This document shows, one piece after another, positions 22,370-34,130 of a DNA stretch of 64,000 bases. Numbering within the stretch: the first letter of the stretch is position 1; the number at the start of each line of letters is the position of its first letter. Origin of the DNA: Marsupella aquatica (taxonomy: Eukaryota > Marchantiophyta); the NCBI GenBank assembly GCA_973895155.1, contig OZ316893.1:10106001-10170000 (forward strand), read 5' to 3'. The notes beneath the pieces are model-generated. The model saw nothing but the letters and a program-made list of their open reading frames with translations, had not been told where the DNA came from and ran no database searches. A program made the translations under genes and the position numbers.

Positions 22370-25303
22370 CTGTGGTTGGCCTTTGGTATACTCGAACATC
22401 AAGCATTTTGTGTGCCACGTTTCTTTTGACAACGAAGATGGGTATTCTCTAGCTGTTTGGCCCTCTGCATATTATTTAGGCTGCCTGCAGTGTTGAAAAG
22501 TTCCACATGGTACGTTTGTACATACATCCCGACTGCTTAGAGTTTGGTGGTAGTTCTGTTCACTCAAAACGAGAGAGATGACTGGAATTTAATTTCAGTG
22601 GGATGGTATTAGAATGGAAGTTTGGTGGAATAAAAGTAGCGAAACTATATTCTGCGTTTTGTTTAGACTCCGCTCCGTAGGAAAATGATTATGGCGGCTC
22701 CCTCTGCTTACACTCCTTTCAGCACTTCCTGTTTGAGTGGCAGATCTGGGTCTAGACCTAAATTCCTGATGTGTTCGGTGAGGCATACCAATCTCTTCGC
22801 ACATTTCTGTGGCTCTTTTATTGGAATACAGGAGGCCAGTTCACTAGACATGTGGGTTACAGTCGGAGAATTAGATCTGCACGCTGGCTACTCTCTTGAT
22901 TTCTTTGCTCACTTTCTTCCTTCTATTTTAAAATTTTCTTTTATTAGCTTTGAGAATGATTCTTTGATCCTTCACTCACGTTCCTTGCAATGTCTTATGT
23001 GGGTCGTCTCCACATGGACTTCTCTTCCATCGAGAGAAGAGAAGGTTATGATTTGGTTACCCCCACATTATTCTCCTCTCGAAGGGAAATGGTTATGATC
23101 TCCAACCAAGGAGGGATCACCAACATTGCGGCTGATGTTCCTATTTTGGAGACTGTTCCTTTGAGTAGACGAGAATCAATCAAAAGCTTGGATATTCCAT
23201 TGGGTGACCTTGGAAGTTTCTTTAGCTTGTGATTTTGGGACACCAAAATCATATCTCGACCTCAGCACTCGGCACAAGAGGCTACGACCCGAAGGACTCG
23301 TGTAATTTTATTGCGCATGGAGCCTATGCCACAATTGAACCACAAAAATACGATTCCCCGTTGTAGAATGCACCCGGCAGAACAAAGTCGAGTGCAGCGA
23401 TAAGGCAGCCCCATTTCTATGCGGTATCTGGGTCGGTGGCAGAATTGTACTAGTTGAAGCCCCACTCATTCACTTTGGCAGTGGATATTGTGACCTTCAT
23501 GTTTTTACAATGAGCGCAATTATTTTCCGCAGACTCCTGCAGAACATCCCTGGTTCGTGAACCGTTACACAAAATTCAACCGGGTCCAGTCATTCAGAAA
23601 TCTTCAACCGTAGCCCGCCGTGAATTTGAAATGAGGCTATGAAATTTGTCCTATCTCTTTTGTAAAAAGGTTCCCACCCTTGTTTGTGGTAGCTTCGAAC
23701 GAAAGTTTACAGAAGAGCAAGTGATTATAATAGTTTCCATCGGACATAATACACCTCTTTTCAAATGGAAATGACTGATTTCCATCACAGCGGAGAGACG
23801 AACAGTGTCAAAATGTAGTAGGAAAACGGATGGAGAGTCGATCCCATAGATTCTCAGTCGTTGAAGGCATTTCTTATTTGAACCGATACATGACAAAACT
23901 GTTTTCTGGTACAGCACTCGTGATTAGTCAAAGCTAGCTAAGAAAAAAACTTAACAGCCTTACAAACAAGTAGGTGCTAGACCTACATCGCGTTCCTACT
24001 GTCTTACTCCTGAATCCGGACACCATAGAATGACACCCACTTGGTTGTTGCAAGCTTCAATCAAAACGAGATAACATTGTGGGCCATGCTCGCGGGTGAC
24101 GTTGAAGCATTTTCTAGGATTTTTGTTCTCCATGAAGAAAAATACTCGTGAAACATTTTGAGCTTTTTATTGTCACCATCTCCTAAGTTTGTAGAGAAGA
24201 AGCCAACTCAATTCCATTCCCCTAACTAATATTTTATGCTCTGCGTCATTCCAGTTCCCTAACGCCATTTTATATTTCTCTAAACCAATCGCCCTTAGCA
24301 CTTTTAGCATCGAGAACTGAAATAGTAGCTTTAGTTGTGCCACGCTGGAGATGTTTTGCTAGCCGCCTCCAAAACTTGTAAAGATGTGGTTCTCTCCCCG
24401 GGAAAGACATTTTGACTTGGAATTTAGGAGCGGGATTCTGCGTGGAAGAACAGCAGGAAGGATGGCTGGTCAGCATTGGAACTCCCATGAAAACCCAAAC
24501 CAACCAACAAGCAAGACCCAGGCTGACAGCCCCCCCCCCCCCCCCCCCCCCTCCCCGGTGAAGGCAAACTGACAGTTCAAATTCAGAATTTACAATACTT
24601 CAAGAAAGGATCCGGTCGACACACCCAGAACACCAAAGAAACCGGAACAGCTTGGATGAGGACACTCACCGTAAACGTATTCAAGATCTACAAACTTTAC
24701 GATGAAAGGAGAGCGGTTTCCGCGGCAGATAAGGTACCTGATTCAACACACCCGGAGCCAAGTATCAACTCTCATAACGTGAGCCTGTTGACGGCTGGCC
24801 GATCACGTTCACCTCGCGGCAGTCCCAGCCGTGACCGACCAGGACTTCCCAGCGTCTTGAAATTTCTCAATATAGCTCGGAAAGGCTGTCATCCACAAGC
24901 CAAAACAAGAAGTCAGGAGATTAAGAGAGGGAATTGTCGGGATGAATCGAGTAACGACGATACTGGCTCAATATATTCGGAGCATTCTATCAAGATTGTC
25001 CATGTCATTCCTTTTTTCGATGGCTGGAACATAGATATGCAAAGACATTGTACTCAAATCGAAAGAGGGAATTCTATTGACGTAATCCGTACATCTCTTT
25101 CCCCCACTGGCTGCAACAGATGCCCACAGAAAGACCTCTCTGGAATAGCATAGAGCGCAATTGTAAGGCAGGGCAATTCAGAGCGGTTCAGACTATACAA
25201 TTATCATTCAACTCTTCTCCCAATTGGACCCATAGCGTTTAACTGCGACAGTCATTACCCCATACTTAAGTCCGCAAAACTATCCACAAAGAAGCTCTCA
25301 CGA
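22370..25303. other. Intergenic, with a 22-base poly-C run at 24530-24551
   Basis: Nothing recognised as a gene. Open frames at 22685-23098 and 24656-25153 have no family features. The uninterrupted C run is flanked by CT-rich sequence. The last few hundred bases before 25304 are probably the 3' untranslated region of the minus-strand DUF688-like gene. Confidence 0.55.
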
Positions 25304-27535
25304 TTATTTCTCGAACCATGCAAACGGTGATGGACCTACCAAGCATGTCGTCATTCCCGACTTCTTTGTAAGACCCTGCTTCCTGGCTAGTCGAGAGTCG
25401 GGGGTGCAATCACCGAGTCCGCCAGTGGGGTTAAATACTGGAGAGCTGCTGCTGGCATTGCCATCCTCGAACATCGGAGCACAGCCGGCTCGTCTAATAA
25501 AACTCGACGGAATGGCATCCTGGTATCCTTGCTGAAACGCGATCCCCCTCGCAACCTTACTCCACGACTCTGCCCGAGACATCCCCAGCTCCGTCACGTC
25601 AGACCCACGGGCAAAAGACATCGAGTCCTCGCTGCGCAGAGACGCATCGTAGTCGAGCGAGATGGAGAATCTTCTGGAGGCCTCGGATTCTGTGAAGGTC
25701 TTGTTGTGCGGTGAGTTGTGGCCGTAGGCTTTCCGACCGGATACTCCTCCTCCTTCCTCATCACCCTCGTTCGAGCGGGTGAACACAAATGCAGATGATA
25801 CAGGCGAGTAGGTGAATCTCAGCCCATCCATGGCACCTCTTATCACTTCCTCTGCTCTCACTGAATCGAGATCTGCCTGCTGTTCGTCCCAAGAAATCTC
25901 CTGATGTCTAGTCAGAGTGTTAGACTTACTGTTAGTGAGGCTGCTGGATACGGAATCATCGCCATGTTCAACCCATGAGCTCGGATGACTGGAGAGAAAC
26001 CTCTTGTCTCTCAAAGAATAGTCATCCACACTCATTGGGCGGTGGTAGTTCAGTGACCGCCTGATGGGCCCCGAGATGGAGCTGCCCGAGGAACTGCGAG
26101 CCAGAGAGGCGACACTGGAGGAGGGGCTGATATTAGACTGTTGACCAACAATCTCCTCCTCACTGTCAGAGTAGAAATCCATGGTGCTGTATTCCGGCTC
26201 CAAGTCGAAGCGTGGTACTGCTGCACCCCTTGCCCAAGCCGGACTGCGACGAACCTGTTCATTGTGGGTGAACAAGTCATCGTCGTCGTCATCATCATCA
26301 ATTGGACTCTTGGCATAAGTCGGGGTCGCTTCCCCATCCAAGTAAGTGTCAATTTCCACGAAAGAATCCTCGAACCGTTTTGATTTCTCTGGATCAATGG
26401 CGAGTGCTGCCTGCAACGCAACGAGGCATTGCCCCATGTAGCGAGTGGATGAGCTTGTGCTTGCTCTGGGAGATTCATGTGCAGACGGCGAAGAGAAGCT
26501 TGAGAGCCGGCGGCGTGCAAGTCCAATTCCGGGCAGAGGAGCGGCGGGTGCAAGCCTTGGTGGACTATGAACTGAAGATCCGGAGCTTCCACTCGAATTG
26601 GTGGTGGGCGGACTGGCCGGCCGTTGCAGAATGCTCACTGGGGATTCCTCCTCGTAGTATTTGTACTTTGAATTCTCGCTGTTATCGTAAAGGTTAGCAT
26701 CGCTCCTAATGCGATGATTCTCCAGCCCCCTAAGCACTTCAGGGCTTTTGTGTAAGGCCAGCCTCTTGATATGCTTCCCATCCCCTGAGGATGAACGAAC
26801 GTTGGTCAATTGCCGAATCGGTGATACACCCCTTGCATTAGGACTGGACGACAGCCTGCCTCGTTGCAGCTCCAGCTGCTCTCTCCCAATCTTATATTCC
26901 TTCTTCTGGGATGAAGCTGAAGATGGAGAGTTGGACATAGAGATAGATCGGCTGGGAGGCATCTGAAGCTGCTTAGCTTGATTAGGAGAGGTTACTCTCT
27001 GCAACTTTGATTTCCTGGGCTGTGCCTCCCAATCGAAAGGAACTGCCGCTGCATCTCCTGCCAATGACATACTTCCGTGCAAAATCTTCTCAGCAGATCC
27101 AGATATGAGGATACGACGATTGATGGGGGCTTTGAAACTTCCTGAATATGCTTCCTTGCCGGTGGACCTCACGTCATCCTGAACTTGGTTCTCATCGGCT
27201 CTAGAGATCTCGAAACTGGGACTACAGTTTACGTCCACAGCCGGAGGAGACCTCGACATTCCAAGAAAATCTGACAATGGCTTGCTCTGGCGCACTGCGC
27301 TAAATTCACCGGATGGTTGCCTGCTGCGGAGTAACTTCCGATCGAGATAGACGTGTTTGATCTCCGCCGGCCCTGCTGCTGCATCAGAAGTGGACCCGGG
27401 AGTCCCATTCTTCGCAAGTACCTTCGGCTTGCCGAGCGTCTCCCAATCGAATCCCACACCTGAATGCTGTACCGCATCTTCGAAAACTTCCGATTCATCT
27501 GTGGAAAACTCTAACAGAGCCGACTCCAGCAACAT
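25304..27535 (-). CDS. Plant DUF688-like serine-rich protein of unknown function
   Basis: An intronless 743-aa frame. The start is the ATG at 27533-27535; a TAG lies in frame five codons upstream, so no longer N-terminus fits without an extra exon. Two copies of the aromatic motif that marks DUF688 proteins (consensus VPFxWExxPGxPK) are visible: VGFDWETLGKPK at 27-38 and VPFDWEAQPRKSK at 165-177. The rest is low-complexity and Ser-rich, with RSLS-type phosphorylation-like stretches, a run of eight Asp in the middle (about residue 420), and a conserved-looking patch CLVALQAALAIDPEKSKRFEDSF just before it. No signal peptide or membrane segment. Such proteins are probably soluble or nuclear; their role is not known. 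The intact length with no lesions argues for a live gene. Family call is moderate. Confidence 0.82.
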   Translation of the reverse strand: MLLESALLEFSTDESEVFEDAVQHSGVGFDWETLGKPKVLAKNGTPGSTSDAAAGPAEIKHVYLDRKLLRSRQPSGEFSAVRQSKPLSDFLGMSRSPPAVDVNCSPSFEISRADENQVQDDVRSTGKEAYSGSFKAPINRRILISGSAEKILHGSMSLAGDAAAVPFDWEAQPRKSKLQRVTSPNQAKQLQMPPSRSISMSNSPSSASSQKKEYKIGREQLELQRGRLSSSPNARGVSPIRQLTNVRSSSGDGKHIKRLALHKSPEVLRGLENHRIRSDANLYDNSENSKYKYYEEESPVSILQRPASPPTTNSSGSSGSSVHSPPRLAPAAPLPGIGLARRRLSSFSSPSAHESPRASTSSSTRYMGQCLVALQAALAIDPEKSKRFEDSFVEIDTYLDGEATPTYAKSPIDDDDDDDDLFTHNEQVRRSPAWARGAAVPRFDLEPEYSTMDFYSDSEEEIVGQQSNISPSSSVASLARSSSGSSISGPIRRSLNYHRPMSVDDYSLRDKRFLSSHPSSWVEHGDDSVSSSLTNSKSNTLTRHQEISWDEQQADLDSVRAEEVIRGAMDGLRFTYSPVSSAFVFTRSNEGDEEGGGVSGRKAYGHNSPHNKTFTESEASRRFSISLDYDASLRSEDSMSFARGSDVTELGMSRAESWSKVARGIAFQQGYQDAIPSSFIRRAGCAPMFEDGNASSSSPVFNPTGGLGDCTPDSRLARKQGLTKKSGMTTCLVGPSPFAWFEK

Positions 27536-28800
27536 CCTGGACACTCGCTATATCCCTGCGCGTCTTCCTCCCTTCCCCAATAAAATCACCTCAGAAGCAC
27601 TTGTCGCTTGTACTGAGTACGTTGAGCTTAAGAAAAATTGCCTGTAATGCTCCAGCTCGAAAGTTCAAAGCAGCACCAGCCGCCTTCGCATGTTTTCTCC
27701 CCACCCTGTTCAGAAGCCACAACTCGGGCGAAATTGACAAGCCCTGGGATCATTAGGAACCATCCCATGCTGCTTTGACTGATCGAGTCAGGTTCCGTGC
27801 CCAATTACGTCCTACAGTAGTGAGTCCTCGGAATCCACATGAGGAAGGCAGAGAGGCCCTACTCCTACACAATCCATAGCAGGCGGTCAGACATTTCAGC
27901 TCGCTCAAGAATGTGTAGTACTCCCACCGAGAGGAAGCGAGAATGCCCACAAGAGCCCTCTCAAGCGCTGAGCATCTCAATTACGAGAGAGGAAGAGGAG
28001 AGCTCGAGGGCAGAAACTAGTCTGCAGCAGCACAGGTGATGCGGCACGCACTGTACCGGCGTAGTAGAAGGAGCAGCAGCTGCGAGCTGAGCCATCATGT
28101 GCGAGGCATACACAAATACAGACACGATCGACTCTCTGTCAAGAACCCCACAGGGAGTAATCAATTGCGCCTAGCGGGGGTGGGCATGGAATTAAGGAAA
28201 GGACGGAGAGAGACACACCGCGAGAGAGTGAGATCCGGAAGCAGCCACTGCACTGCTCAACGAGAGCTAAAACTGGAAGAACCCCGGGAGCAACAGTGCA
28301 CAGCCCCACGAGCAGCGCTACAGCAGTGCAGGAATTGCGACGGAATTGCGAGAAACACCCCACCGCTCCAGCGAAGCAGAGGAAAATATCACGCGTGCCG
28401 GAGTCTCCTCCATCGCCTGATCAGAGGGAGAAGGAGCACAACGAGCAGCAGAATCGGAGCTTGATCAAAGGCGAGAAATGCTTACGAAGCGTAAATGCCT
28501 GATCATCCGAAGGGAGCAATTCCTGTCGTCCTTCACATCATTCTGAGAATCTGGGTGAATAAAGAGCGCCACATGCAGTCAAGCTGAACACATCACAGAA
28601 TCTGAGAGCACCAGCAGCAGGACCGCACTCACCGCAGAAGCTGCATCAAGGAGCTGAACATGTGCACGAGAGAATGAATGCACCCCAACAGATTATACTC
28701 CGCACTCTTCTCAGAATCCGCTCGTGTTTCCCCACATTCCCGCGGTTCTGTCTTTTACTCCGCTGAATCACTCCTTCAATAGAGGTGTGAATTCCATCCC
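27536..28800 (-). other. Probable leader/promoter region of the DUF688-like gene
   Basis: GC-moderate sequence rich in short purine tracts (GAGAGA) lies upstream of the start codon on the minus strand. A leader intron is possible but I cannot fix its sites. No coding frame with family similarity is visible. Confidence 0.35.
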
Positions 28801-29919
28801 CATGACCCCACCCCATAGCACGCCCATTGGTGCCTTTTCATTTTTACTAGCCCAAGTATTCATATGAAATTCATATTTTGTCATACTATAATATCCAATT
28901 CCGCCAAAGTTTGTCCATCATCCACTTACAAAAATAGTTCTGAGCGGGAATGATCAGCAACCGTTGATTTTTTTGCATTTTTTCCCTAATTACTCAATGC
29001 TAAAAGGAGACCCTTGAATGCAAAAAGAGGTGAGACAGGGGTACTCCATCCTCATGTTGGGCCTGAGACAGGGGTATGCCCCACTGCCCACTAGTACCTG
29101 GCAAGGGTAAAAAAGTCACTCAGAAGAAAATGAACAGACCCCTGGCCCAAAAACTCTCCCACCTAGTCAGGCCATGAAACCCTGAAAAGCCATGACAAAG
29201 TAGCTCTTGCAGTGTCCCAGATTGGCTTAATTCTATTCTTCATACACATAGCCTTCGCCAAAATGTAAATGAAAAATCCTGCACATGCTAGAGCTAACTA
29301 GAGACCTGCATATTATGTGCATATGCAGGTAGACAGGGTATGGTAGACTATAATATCCCAGAAAGGGATAGTAACCAACCTTAACGGCCTACATAGAGAG
29401 CATACTTTGATTACAAATTATGTATAGACTTTGACTCCCCATACATCTCCCTACAAATAAACATACTCTAAATATCAAAAAATTATGCTACCCAAGGAAA
29501 GAAATCAGGGCATGGATTCACTCGATCCATTAAGTCTTGAACTTAGACTTCATTTGCAAACTAGAGTTTAGCTACTTCCAGAAAATGACAATGGCAAAGG
29601 GCCAGGATGAAAACTTGCCAGACTCCCCTTGTAACTGAAACGTGTCACTGTGCCTGTGAGACATTTTGCCTTCAAATTCAGAAACATAGGACAAGTATCA
29701 CAGTTTGCAACCCACCCACGGCTCCCACATACATCCCTGGCGCTTCGGACTAGTCGCCAGATAGGATGGTCTTAATCACGCGATGTGGATGGATGGAGGG
29801 TAGGGATTGACCCTACAGTTGCGTACAAGATAGAGTGGCTGAGCTCGGATTGCGAGTACCTGTCAATCACATCAAAACACCACGACGAGCGATGAACGAC
29901 TTGGCGAGATCGACGCTCA
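28801..29919. other. Intergenic, nothing recognised
   Basis: AT-rich with no supported features. Confidence 0.5.
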
Positions 29920-30480
29920 GACGTGCGCGTTGCTATTTTAGATGGGAAGGCTCAAGTACAAGGACGAACGGATGGGGACTTGAACGCGATGGAAGAACGG
30001 CATGACGACATAGCTAAATTAGCAGTCCCTCCATCTGTCCCTGGGACCTTACTGCCGCCACATCGCGTGTTGAGGAGACCTGACCCGCTTTCGATACAAC
30101 GGGGGAGGAACGGCCTGACGGGCTGCTAAACTAGCGGGCCCTGCATCCATCCTGCCAGCCGACGGAAGCCCCGACATCGCGTGGTGAGGATGACGCCCCT
30201 CCAAGAGGGAAAGATCGGTCGGCCCTTGGATGACCTGACCCACTTCTGATACGAAGTGGAAGCCCGCGAATTCCACGTGCCCGATTTCTATAGATCCGAA
30301 GGCTCGGGGTACAACGATGCACCAGTCGGGATATTGGGAACATTGGCGCGATGGGACGAACGGTTCGCCGGGCTGCTAAATTAGCGGTCCTCCATCCATC
30401 CCTGTCAGGCGACGGAATTGCCGCCACCTAAGGATGGCGTCCCTCCAATAGGGAAAGATCTTCGACCCTTGGATGACTGA
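29920..30480. repeat. Three diverged, GC-rich tandem units of about 180-200 bp
   Basis: Units begin near 29920, 30085 and 30285. Each carries a GACGGGCTGCTAAA(C/T)TAGCGG-like core, then CC(A/T)CCATC(C/T)(A/G)TCC(C/-)TG, then a GAGGGAAAGATC / CCCTTGGATGAC tail in the last two. The first and third units also share a CTAT...AGAT..GAAGGCTC..GTACAA lead. The island is clearly more GC-rich than its AT-rich surroundings. Origin unknown. Confidence 0.7.
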
Positions 30481-31469
30481 CTCGCTGTGAATACCGTCAG
30501 ATTGATTTTCGTCTTAACTCTTCCGGTCTCGACTGGTCTGCAAAAGTTATCGATTTAAGAGCGTTAATATAATGTTCAAAATTATTTGTAATGTATCGTA
30601 AATCGATGCTGTTGGAGTTTTAAACTGACGACTCAGACTGGACCACTATACTGTAACATAATCAAGAAATTGACGAAGATGTCTCCGAGGCAGTCTGTCG
30701 GCAGTGGTCAGAGAAGCACATGGGTGCTGTCACCCAACTGTGGTGGAAGGCCCTCTCTAGGCGTATTTCGTTTTGTATTTTCTACAGTTTTGATAAGTCA
30801 AACTTGTCTTGTAACTAGTGTGTTAGGTAACGCCCTCGACGAGGGTATGCCCCAAAATCAAGGGTAATAGTCGAATTCTAAATCCGAGTATTACCCTTAG
30901 ATGTAGGAAGATTTTCAGGAAAATCTTTCTGTATGTTTTAAAGAAGACAATGTTAGCATCTTCTCTTGACATTCGCCACCGTGGCAAGATTATATGAAAA
31001 TCTTTGGAATTTGACCCTGCCTCGGGCTCCTGGGAGATCTCCCAAAGGGGGAAGGCGTTAAGTGATTTTGTCCCCAACACTGAAATTTCCAAAATCAGCA
31101 TAAGACAGTGAGAATGCCCTCATACTTTGTGAACCACCTGCCTGTTTGTCTCATCTGGCATCTGGCGCTTTCAAAATTACAGAAGAAAATGTTGGGGAGT
31201 GCCGAAATTAGGTGTGAAGAATATTTTCCCTTGCAATCACCAAACAAACTTTTAGCTAATTGGCTTCTATACTATACCAAATGCCAAATCTTTGAGCATA
31301 AACAGAGACGAGAGGACATTCAATCCCGTGAAGCCACATGTCTCTGTTTAGTTTCCGCTATTAAAACATTTTACATGAATAAAAAATAAAGAAGCCCAAG
31401 GAAGGAAGTGAGAGGACATTCACTTGATTGAAGCAAAGGAATCAGCAGGAACGGTCCTCCAAAGGAAGG
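30481..31469. other. Intergenic, nothing recognised
   Basis: No supported gene. The 31108-31389 open frame is not recognisable. Confidence 0.5.
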
Positions 31470-31611
31470 GAGAGAGAACCAAGGCTTCACCTAAACCCTA
31501 AACGATAAACAACCTAGACTGAAACCTGGAAGAACCAAGAGCCAAAGGAAGGGAGACAAACCAAGGCTTAAGAGAAACAAACTAGACTGAAACCTGGACG
31601 AACCAAGAGCC
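31470..31611. repeat. Imperfect 68-bp tandem duplication
   Basis: CTAGACTGAAACCTGGA(A/C)GAACCAAGAGCC occurs at about 31514 and 31582, with related purine-rich sequence (GGAAGGGAGA..AACCAAGGCTT) between and before the copies. Confidence 0.85.
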
Positions 31612-32214
31612 GACTATAGATGCCCTCAGGAGCAAGTTCCAATGTCCTTCTCTTCTTGTCTGCTTCAGACTACAACAGATCAAACTAAATTGGAGCTGCT
31701 AATAATTGCATAACACTAATTACACTAACAACACTAATTTTTCAGTGATAATTCAAGTTTTTGTTTACTTTAAGTGGGCTCATTTCTAACAATACCAATT
31801 TTTTCTGATGCAGTTTTTCATTTACCTGTTTTGATAGTGGGATATTTCCTCAAGATGTTATTATTGTAAGATCTACAAACCCTCAATCTGGCAAAGAGTG
31901 GAACATAGGACCTCCTGTTACACTCAAATTCTACACATAATTATATTATTTTCATTAACCAAGATTTTTTAATTTGTTTTTTTTCCAATGAAGAGTGTAC
32001 ATAAGTGTGTCTTAAGTACTAAATGCATAGCTCCAGTTTGGTCTAGCTCCTTCGTCCTGTTATGAAATCCAGAATCAGCGGGAATCAAAACTGGCAGTTA
32101 GATATTTTAGAGGATTATCGTAATCCATTTGATTAGCACTTGCCCTCTCTGGCAAGGTCTCACACGCTCGTGCCTTCATTATGGACCCCCCTCGCAATAT
32201 ACGTATACGGGCAT

Positions 32215-32400
32215 CAATGCTTGCGATGCCTTGTCGCCCCTCACGATGCCTCACCCTGACGCCCTGCCTCTCGCCCTCCCCTTGGTCCACGCCCTGCCTC
32301 GCCCTGATGCCCTTTCCCTGACACCCTGCCTCGCCCTCCCTTGGTCCCGATGTGCTCACCCCTGCCTCTCGCCCGCCCCGGGCTGACTCCCTATGGGCAG
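32215..32400. repeat. GC-rich CCCTGCCTCGCCCT minisatellite
   Basis: Irregular tandem copies of (G)CCCTGCCTCGCCCTGA(T/C) and CTCCC(C)TTGGTCC lie in a short CpG-rich island. Overlapping open frames on both strands (32129-32386, 32075-32359) are repeat by-products. Confidence 0.85.
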
Positions 32401-33519
32401 GCCCTCATTGCGCCATGCAACAAACGGGCATAGGGTTCGTTGGGTAGAATAACATACTTCCTTCCCAACTAATAACTGAGATTTGGTCAAAGTCACCTTG
32501 ACGGAGACGGGAGCTAACCAATCATAAATCTGGATGCAACGACGACCATTGGATGTGAAGAAGCTAACTCGGGTTAAGTTTGTGAACCGGCAAACAAAAA
32601 TAGTGGCATTGTGATAAATACAAAAAATTCAGTGACTAGGTACATGTTATATAAAAAAATGACAATCTAGTAAATCCCAGATGTATAATGTCCTAGAGCC
32701 ATCCTCGTTTGTGAGGACATGCATGAAATAATTAGTATATTTCATTCCAAAAATGACGCAATTCCAAATTAGTATGCTTCTGATTTTATTTTTGATGTAG
32801 ACTGGAAAGTCAATGTTTACTTCAAGATGCTTACTAAGATTATTATTAACATTTACATCACAAAATTAGTTTAATTGAGGTCTCACAAGCAATCTGAGGT
32901 ATTTTGTTACTCATGTGCAAAGTTTCAGTAATTATTTACTGCATTAGGATAACCTGGATACCTCCGGTGCTAGGGTACATCAAGTAGAAGTAAAGAAGAA
33001 TGTCTTTCTTCCCAAACATTTACCAGTCATTTTCTTCAGTTTGGGAAAGGAGTGTGAGTGTGCTTTGCTCTCCTTCCTTGAGGAGTAGTTTTAGTCATAA
33101 TTGTGACTCATGCATGTGAACGTTTGCTTTTCTTCCAATGCAGTTAGTTTGGAGCTGTACATGGCTGATTTGTTAAGGAACAATCAAGACCAAATGAGAT
33201 ATCGTATCAACACATGTGAAAAAACCTCCATGGATAGCCACATTGAAAGCACGGCTCTGAGAGAAATATAATAATCTAATAATACCAACTGGCAAAACTA
33301 GCCTTAGTCAACGTGCTAAAGTTCTTACTCTCAGAGTGAACCATGCAAAGTGAACACAAGTATTTAATTCCCTTGGGTATGAGTGTGTGGAACAAATATC
33401 ATCCTAATCTGTTGAATCCTAACTAGTACGTCTATGAAAATAAGTAAAATATACTAGAAGCATAACTTAACATGATTACACCACTTCTTTAAATCCTTTG
33501 AGTTTGACTTTGATTCTCA
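32401..33519. other. Intergenic, nothing recognised
   Basis: AT-rich sequence without recognisable genes or repeats. Confidence 0.5.
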
Positions 33520-34130
33520 GTTTTACACTCTTCAAAAATCTTTGAACAGTAATTTGAGGATTCCACTGCGACGACGTTTCATTCTTCAAAAAGGTCTGCT
33601 GAATCAAACGGTCATTTGGGGATTCCACTGCAACGACAATTATTCTCTCTCTTCTAGTTTCTGAAGTGTGAGTGTTTGCAGAAGGTCAAACGAGGCTCCA
33701 AAAAAGCAATTGCGTTCATTATTCAAAAATACTTCTGCATAAAGCAAACAGTAATCTGGAGATTCCACGCCAACAATAATCTGGAGATTCCACTCGAACT
33801 ACAATAGTTCTCTCTCGTTTCGCTTCTGCCAAGTGCTTCTGTGTCAATAGAAGTTTAAACACCAGGCTCCAACAACAAGCAAAGATCATTCTTCAGAAAT
33901 ACTTCTGCATAAAGCAAACAGTAATTTGGAGATTCCGCTCCACAACACTAATTCCATCTCTTTTCGCTTCCCATTATTAAGTTGCATTGCCTTTGGCACC
34001 ATGTCTCCAGCCTCCAGGTTTAGCCTTTTGGCCTTTTTGTTCTCTGGCACTTTGAATATATAACTTTTCGCTTCCGCCAATTGTTTTGTTTGCAGAAGTT
34101 CAACCACCAGGCTCCTGACAACACGAACCC
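33520..34130. repeat. Diverged repeat array with GGAGATTCCAC motif
   Basis: The word G(A/G)GATTCC(A/G)C occurs at about 33556, 33619, 33759, 33784 and 33929. The clearest longer pair is 33721-33768 and 33892-33938, sharing ATACTTCTGCATAAAGCAAA and running into the motif, 170 bases apart. TTTCGCTTC and CACCAGGCTCC words also recur to 34110. A 101-codon minus-strand frame over its right end is not recognised. Confidence 0.8.

Noticed and set aside
27536-27544. DUF688-like protein starting at 27544
   Set aside because: That codon is GTG; the first ATG is three codons later at 27535, with a TAG in frame just upstream.
30330-30420. Resemblance of ACGAACGG...GGGCTGCTAAATTAGCGG to small-subunit rRNA
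   Set aside because: Only a short stretch looks similar to the 18S GCTAACTAG region; flanks do not follow 18S order, so I call it only a diverged repeat.
32075-32386. Overlapping open frames on both strands
   Set aside because: Produced by the CCCTGCCTCGCCCT minisatellite lacking stop codons.
33520-34130. CRISPR-like array
   Set aside because: Eukaryotic context, repeats diverged and irregularly spaced, no cas genes; the same applies to the other arrays in the window.
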